DNA of 9,247 nucleotides from contig JAEERN010000016.1 in assembly GCA_016285815.1 (NCBI GenBank), forward strand, positions 1 through 9,247, given 5' to 3'. Shown one piece after another: positions 6,467 to 9,247 of this stretch. The DNA comes from Clostridiales bacterium (GTDB lineage Bacteria > Bacillota > Clostridia > Oscillospirales > QAMX01). The stretch's first letter is position 1, and the number at the start of each line of letters is the position of its first letter. The position numbers and the translations under genes were made by a program. The notes under the pieces are model-generated. The model worked only from the letters and a program-made list of their open reading frames with translations. It searched no databases and had not been told where the DNA came from.

Positions 6467-7740
6467 AGAGCGTCCTCTCCTTTCGGCCTGCGCGCGGCGC
6501 GCTGCAGGAGTTCCTCTTCGCCCTCCGCCCAGGTCTCCACCGAGCGCGTCACGGTGACGCCGCGTCCGATGCGCACGTTTCCGCGCAGGGTCACGCCGTC
6601 GGCGATCAGCGTCAGTCCGTCGGTGCAGAGCGGGTCGGGCGGCAGGGGCACGTTGGGGTCGCCGCACCCGACGGTCACGTTCTCGCCGATCTCCGCGTCG
6701 TGGGAGATCACCGCCCGGTCCACCACGGCCCCGCGGCGGACGACCGTCATGGGCAGAACGATGGAGTCCCGCACCACGGCCCCCTCTTCCACGGTGACGC
6801 CGGAGAACAGGACGGAGTTTTCCACGGTGCCCGCCACGGAACAGCCCTCGGTGACGGCGCTGGAGCGCAGCGACGCCGTGGGGGCCAGCGTCTGGGGCGG
6901 CAGGTCCACATGGCGCGAGTAGATCCGCCAGCTGTCGTCGTTCAGGTCCAGCGCGCCGGAGATCAGGTCCATGTTGGCGGCCCACAGGCTCTGGATGGTG
7001 CCCACGTCCTTCCAATAGCCCGAGAAGGTATAGGCGAAGATGGGACAGCCGTCGGCCAGCATGGCGGGGATCACGTCGTGGCCGAAGTCGTTGGTGCTGC
7101 CCGGGTCGTTCTCGTCGGCCTCGAGATAGCGCATCAGCACGTCGCGGTCGAAGATGTAGATGCCCATGCTGGCCAGCGTGCTGGCGGGGTGCTCGGGCTT
7201 TTCCTCAAAGGCGAAGATCCGGCCGTTCCTGTCGGCGCTCAGGATGCCGTACCGCGGCGCCTCGGACAGCGGCACGTCGATGACGGCGATGGTCAGGACC
7301 GCGCCGGTCTCTTCGTGGCGGCGCAGCATGTCGCGGTAATCCATCTTGTAGATGTGGTCGCCGCTGAGGATCAGGATCCGGCGCGCGTCGAACTGGTCGA
7401 GGAACTGCTTGTTCTGATAGATGGCGTTGGCGGTGCCCTTGTACCACTCGCCGCTCTTGCCCTTGACGTAGGGCGGAAGGATGAACGCGCCGCCGTTGAG
7501 ACGGTCCATGTCCCAGGGCAGGCCGCTGCCGATATAGGTGTTCAGCTCCAGCGGCTGGTACTGGGTCAGGACCCCGACGGTGGTGATGCCGGAGTTGGCG
7601 CAGTTGGACAGGGCAAAATCGATGATGCGGTACTTGCCCCCGAAGGGCACGGCGGGTTTGGCCAGCGTCCGGGTCAGGGCCCCCAGCCGCGAGCCCTGGC
7701 CGCCGGCCAGGATCATGGCGATACAGTCCGATTGCCTCAT
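6463..7740 (-). CDS. glgC: Glucose-1-phosphate adenylyltransferase (ADP-glucose pyrophosphorylase), catalytic subunit
   Basis: GlgC makes ADP-glucose and pyrophosphate from glucose-1-phosphate and ATP, the committed and usually allosterically controlled step of glycogen synthesis. The protein has 425 residues. The nucleotidyltransferase domain carries MILAGGQGSRLG (9-20), KPAVPFGGKYRIIDF (28-42), GEWYKGTANAIYQN (97-110), the metal-binding Asp128 in LSGDHIYKMDY, and FEEKP (178-182), whose Lys181 contacts glucose-1-phosphate. SMGIYIF and GYWKDVGTIQSLW follow. From about residue 285 a left-handed beta-helix with hexapeptide-like repeats begins, ending in an insert (359-380) and a charged tail. 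The ATG at 7740 is chosen because MILAGG follows within nine residues and AAAGGA lies 8 nt upstream. The reading frame stays open far upstream, but that stretch lies antiphase inside glgB and is not part of the gene. The start overlaps the glgB stop by 4 nt and the stop overlaps the glgD start by 4 nt. All key residues are present, so this is the active member of the C/D pair. Confidence 0.97.
   Translation of the reverse strand: MRQSDCIAMILAGGQGSRLGALTRTLAKPAVPFGGKYRIIDFALSNCANSGITTVGVLTQYQPLELNTYIGSGLPWDMDRLNGGAFILPPYVKGKSGEWYKGTANAIYQNKQFLDQFDARRILILSGDHIYKMDYRDMLRRHEETGAVLTIAVIDVPLSEAPRYGILSADRNGRIFAFEEKPEHPASTLASMGIYIFDRDVLMRYLEADENDPGSTNDFGHDVIPAMLADGCPIFAYTFSGYWKDVGTIQSLWAANMDLISGALDLNDDSWRIYSRHVDLPPQTLAPTASLRSSAVTEGCSVAGTVENSVLFSGVTVEEGAVVRDSIVLPMTVVRRGAVVDRAVISHDAEIGENVTVGCGDPNVPLPPDPLCTDGLTLIADGVTLRGNVRIGRGVTVTRSVETWAEGEEELLQRAARRPKGEDAL
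6473..6483 (-). promoter_or_regulatory. Ribosome binding site of glgD
   Basis: AAAGGAGAGGA on the minus strand within the last codons of glgC, ending 6 nt before the GTG start. It is the strongest Shine-Dalgarno sequence in the window. It decides the start at GTG 6466, since the frame is open far upstream, and should support high GlgD output despite the GTG start. Confidence 0.8.
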
Positions 7741-9247
7741 ACGGTCCGTCCTTTCTGGTTCGATCCGTCCCGGCAGGTCCCGGCCGTCCGGCGCGGGGAG
7801 ACGAGACGGTAGATCAGCGCCGCCGCGGGCGGCAGATCCAGCGTGAGTCGATGGGAGAATCCGCCCTGTCGGGCGGGAACGGCGCGGGCGGCGCGGCGGA
7901 CCGGGGCCCCGCCGCCGCCGAAGGCCTCGTCGTCGCTGTTGAGGACCAGCCGGAAGGTCCCGCCCTCCGGCGCGCCCAGCAGATACGCGGGCCGCGGGAC
8001 GGGCGTGGTGTTGAAGACCACCAGCAGGGTCTCGCCGCCGCCGCGGCGGAAATAGCTGTACACGTCGAAGATCGCGTCGTCCGCGTTGGACCAGCAAAAG
8101 CCGTCCCACGACCGGTCGTCGGCGAAAAGTGCCGGATGGCGGCGGTAGAAGCGGGTCAGCGTCCGGACGAAGCCGTACAGCTTCCCGTGGAGGGGGAACC
8201 CGGTCATCTGCCACTCCAGCGGCTCGTAATAGCGCCACTCGAGGAAGGGGCCGAACTCGGTGCCCATGAAGAGCAGCTTCTTGCCGGGAATGGTGTAAAA
8301 ATAGGTCAGATACGACCGGAAGGAGTCGAATTTCGTCTGATAGTCCCCGGCCATCTTGTCCAGAAAGCTCTTTTTGCCGTGGACGCACTCGTCGTGGGAG
8401 AGGGGCAGGATGAAGCTCTCGGAAAAGGCGTAGACCATGGGAAAGGTCAAAAGCCCGTGGACGCCGCTTCGGAACAGCGGGTCCGTCTGCATATAGCGAA
8501 GGCTGTCGTTCATCCAGCCCATGTTCCACTTGTAGGTGAAGCCCAGCCCGCCCTCGCGTGCCGGCGCGGTGACGCCGGGGTAGGACGAGCTCTCCTCCGC
8601 GATCATCAGGGCTTTCGGGAATTCCCGGGCGACCGTTTCGTTTAGCTCGCGCAGGAAGGTCTCGCCCGCGGGGTTCCGCGTCTCGGGCGAGGGGGCGCTC
8701 ATATCGTCGTAGAGGATGGCGGACACCGCGTCCACCCGAAGCCCGTCCACCCGGTACTCGCCCAGCCACCAGAGGGCCGACGAGATCAGGAAATCGCGGA
8801 CGTGCTCGCTCTCGAAGCCGAAGCGCAGCGTGCCCCACAGGGGGTGCTCGGCCCGGGCAGGGTCGGCGGGCTCGAACAGCGGCGTACCGTCGAACAGGCG
8901 AAGACCGGCCTCGTCCCGGGGGAAGTGGGCCGGGACCCAGTCCAGGATCACGCCGACGCCGGCGGCGTGCAGCGTGTCCACCAGGGCGCGGAAGCCGTCC
9001 GGGTCGCCCCAGCGGGAGGTGGGGGCGAAATAGCCCGTGGTCTGATAGCCCCAGGAGCCGTCGAAGGGAAACTCGCAGACGGGCATCAGCTCGACGTGGG
9101 TGAAGCCGAACTCGACGGCGTGGCGGGCCAGCCCGTCGGCGAGGCTCTGCCAGTCGCGGGCGTCCTCCCGCCACGAGCCGGCGTGGACCTCGTAGATCGA
9201 AAGGGGGCGCGCGTCCCGGCCCGGGCGGGCCCGGTCCGCGCGGAGCC
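7737..9247 (-). CDS. glgB: 1,4-alpha-glucan branching enzyme (partial, 5' end missing)
   Basis: GlgB cuts alpha-1,4 glucan chains and rejoins the piece through an alpha-1,6 bond, branching cytoplasmic glycogen. About 502 residues are present. The open frame runs off the right edge, so the N-terminal CBM48-type domain and the start codon are missing. The visible part begins just before SIYEVHAGSW, the usual entry to the GH13 barrel. Next come ELMPVCEFPFDGSWGYQ, DWVPAHFPRD (8913-8942), DGLRVDAVS with the nucleophile Asp at 8730-8732, IAEESSSYPGV with the acid Glu at 8595-8597, and PLSHDECVHGK with the third Asp at 8391-8393. The C-terminal beta domain runs from about 8090 to 7800. The GTEFGPFLEW and LEW variants look clostridial. 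The loop between nucleophile and acid is about 8 residues shorter than in E. coli GlgB. The stop codon overlaps the glgC start (ATGA). All three catalytic residues are present, so the enzyme should be active. The identification is very secure. Confidence 0.96.
   Translation of the reverse strand, partial: LRADRARPGRDARPLSIYEVHAGSWREDARDWQSLADGLARHAVEFGFTHVELMPVCEFPFDGSWGYQTTGYFAPTSRWGDPDGFRALVDTLHAAGVGVILDWVPAHFPRDEAGLRLFDGTPLFEPADPARAEHPLWGTLRFGFESEHVRDFLISSALWWLGEYRVDGLRVDAVSAILYDDMSAPSPETRNPAGETFLRELNETVAREFPKALMIAEESSSYPGVTAPAREGGLGFTYKWNMGWMNDSLRYMQTDPLFRSGVHGLLTFPMVYAFSESFILPLSHDECVHGKKSFLDKMAGDYQTKFDSFRSYLTYFYTIPGKKLLFMGTEFGPFLEWRYYEPLEWQMTGFPLHGKLYGFVRTLTRFYRRHPALFADDRSWDGFCWSNADDAIFDVYSYFRRGGGETLLVVFNTTPVPRPAYLLGAPEGGTFRLVLNSDDEAFGGGGAPVRRAARAVPARQGGFSHRLTLDLPPAAALIYRLVSPRRTAGTCRDGSNQKGRTV
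7749..7756 (-). promoter_or_regulatory. Ribosome binding site of glgC
   Basis: AGAAAGGA on the minus strand, inside the last codons of glgB and 8 nt before the glgC ATG. It supports initiation at 7740 and allows direct as well as coupled initiation at the ATGA overlap. Confidence 0.75.

Noticed and set aside
5066..6922. Plus-strand open frame of 618 codons opposite glgD and parts of glgA and glgC
   Set aside because: Over glgD it is the codon-aligned antisense register, open for the same compositional reason. It crosses two gene boundaries and shows no recognisable domain.
6700..7812. Plus-strand open frame of 370 codons opposite glgC
   Set aside because: It is the codon-aligned antisense of glgC, of biased composition, with no motif or good start context.
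7741..9174. Long upstream extension of the glgC frame, which would make a 903-residue protein
   Set aside because: The extension is an Arg- and Pro-rich antiphase reading of glgB, which has all branching-enzyme motifs in another frame. The normal GlgC N-terminus and its ribosome binding site lie at 7740.

Overview
The window is a single, almost gap-free stretch of six genes, all on the minus strand, that together form a glycogen synthesis and breakdown operon. In the direction of transcription (right to left) they are glgB (branching enzyme, 5' end beyond the right edge), glgC (ADP-glucose pyrophosphorylase), glgD (non-catalytic pyrophosphorylase paralogue), glgA (glycogen synthase), glgP (glycogen phosphorylase) and a GH13 alpha-amylase/neopullulanase-like enzyme whose 3' end lies beyond the left edge.

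The glgC-glgD pair and the order glgB-C-D-A-P match the glycogen operons of Bacillota such as Bacillus. The DNA is GC-rich (about two thirds by eye) with codon third positions almost all G or C, and the GlgB and GH13 sequences look clostridial. Together these suggest a high-GC member of Clostridia, perhaps an Oscillospiraceae-like gut anaerobe. The family assignment is an inference; the window contains no rRNA or other taxonomic marker.

Layout: 9247-7737 glgB (partial); 7740-6463 glgC, overlapping glgB by ATGA; 6466-5351 glgD, overlapping glgC by GTGA with a GTG start; a 37-nt gap; 5313-3856 glgA with a TTG start; a 23-nt gap; 3832-1454 glgP; 1457-1 the GH13 gene, overlapping glgP by ATGA. 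No gap exceeds 40 nt. I see no internal terminator, promoter, RNA gene, repeat, CRISPR array or mobile element. The operon promoter must lie to the right of the window, and any terminator to the left.

How the genes work together: GlgC, probably with GlgD as a regulatory partner, makes ADP-glucose from glucose-1-phosphate and ATP. GlgA adds the glucose to alpha-1,4 chains and GlgB adds alpha-1,6 branches. GlgP removes glucose-1-phosphate from chain ends. The GH13 enzyme has no visible signal peptide and is translationally coupled to glgP, so it probably helps dismantle the branched or limit-dextrin remnants inside the cell. I found no undescribed system. The points worth a second look are the degenerate active site of GlgD, the coupled GH13 enzyme in a window with no recognisable glgX or pulA, and some local divergence in GlgB, GlgC and the GH13 enzyme.
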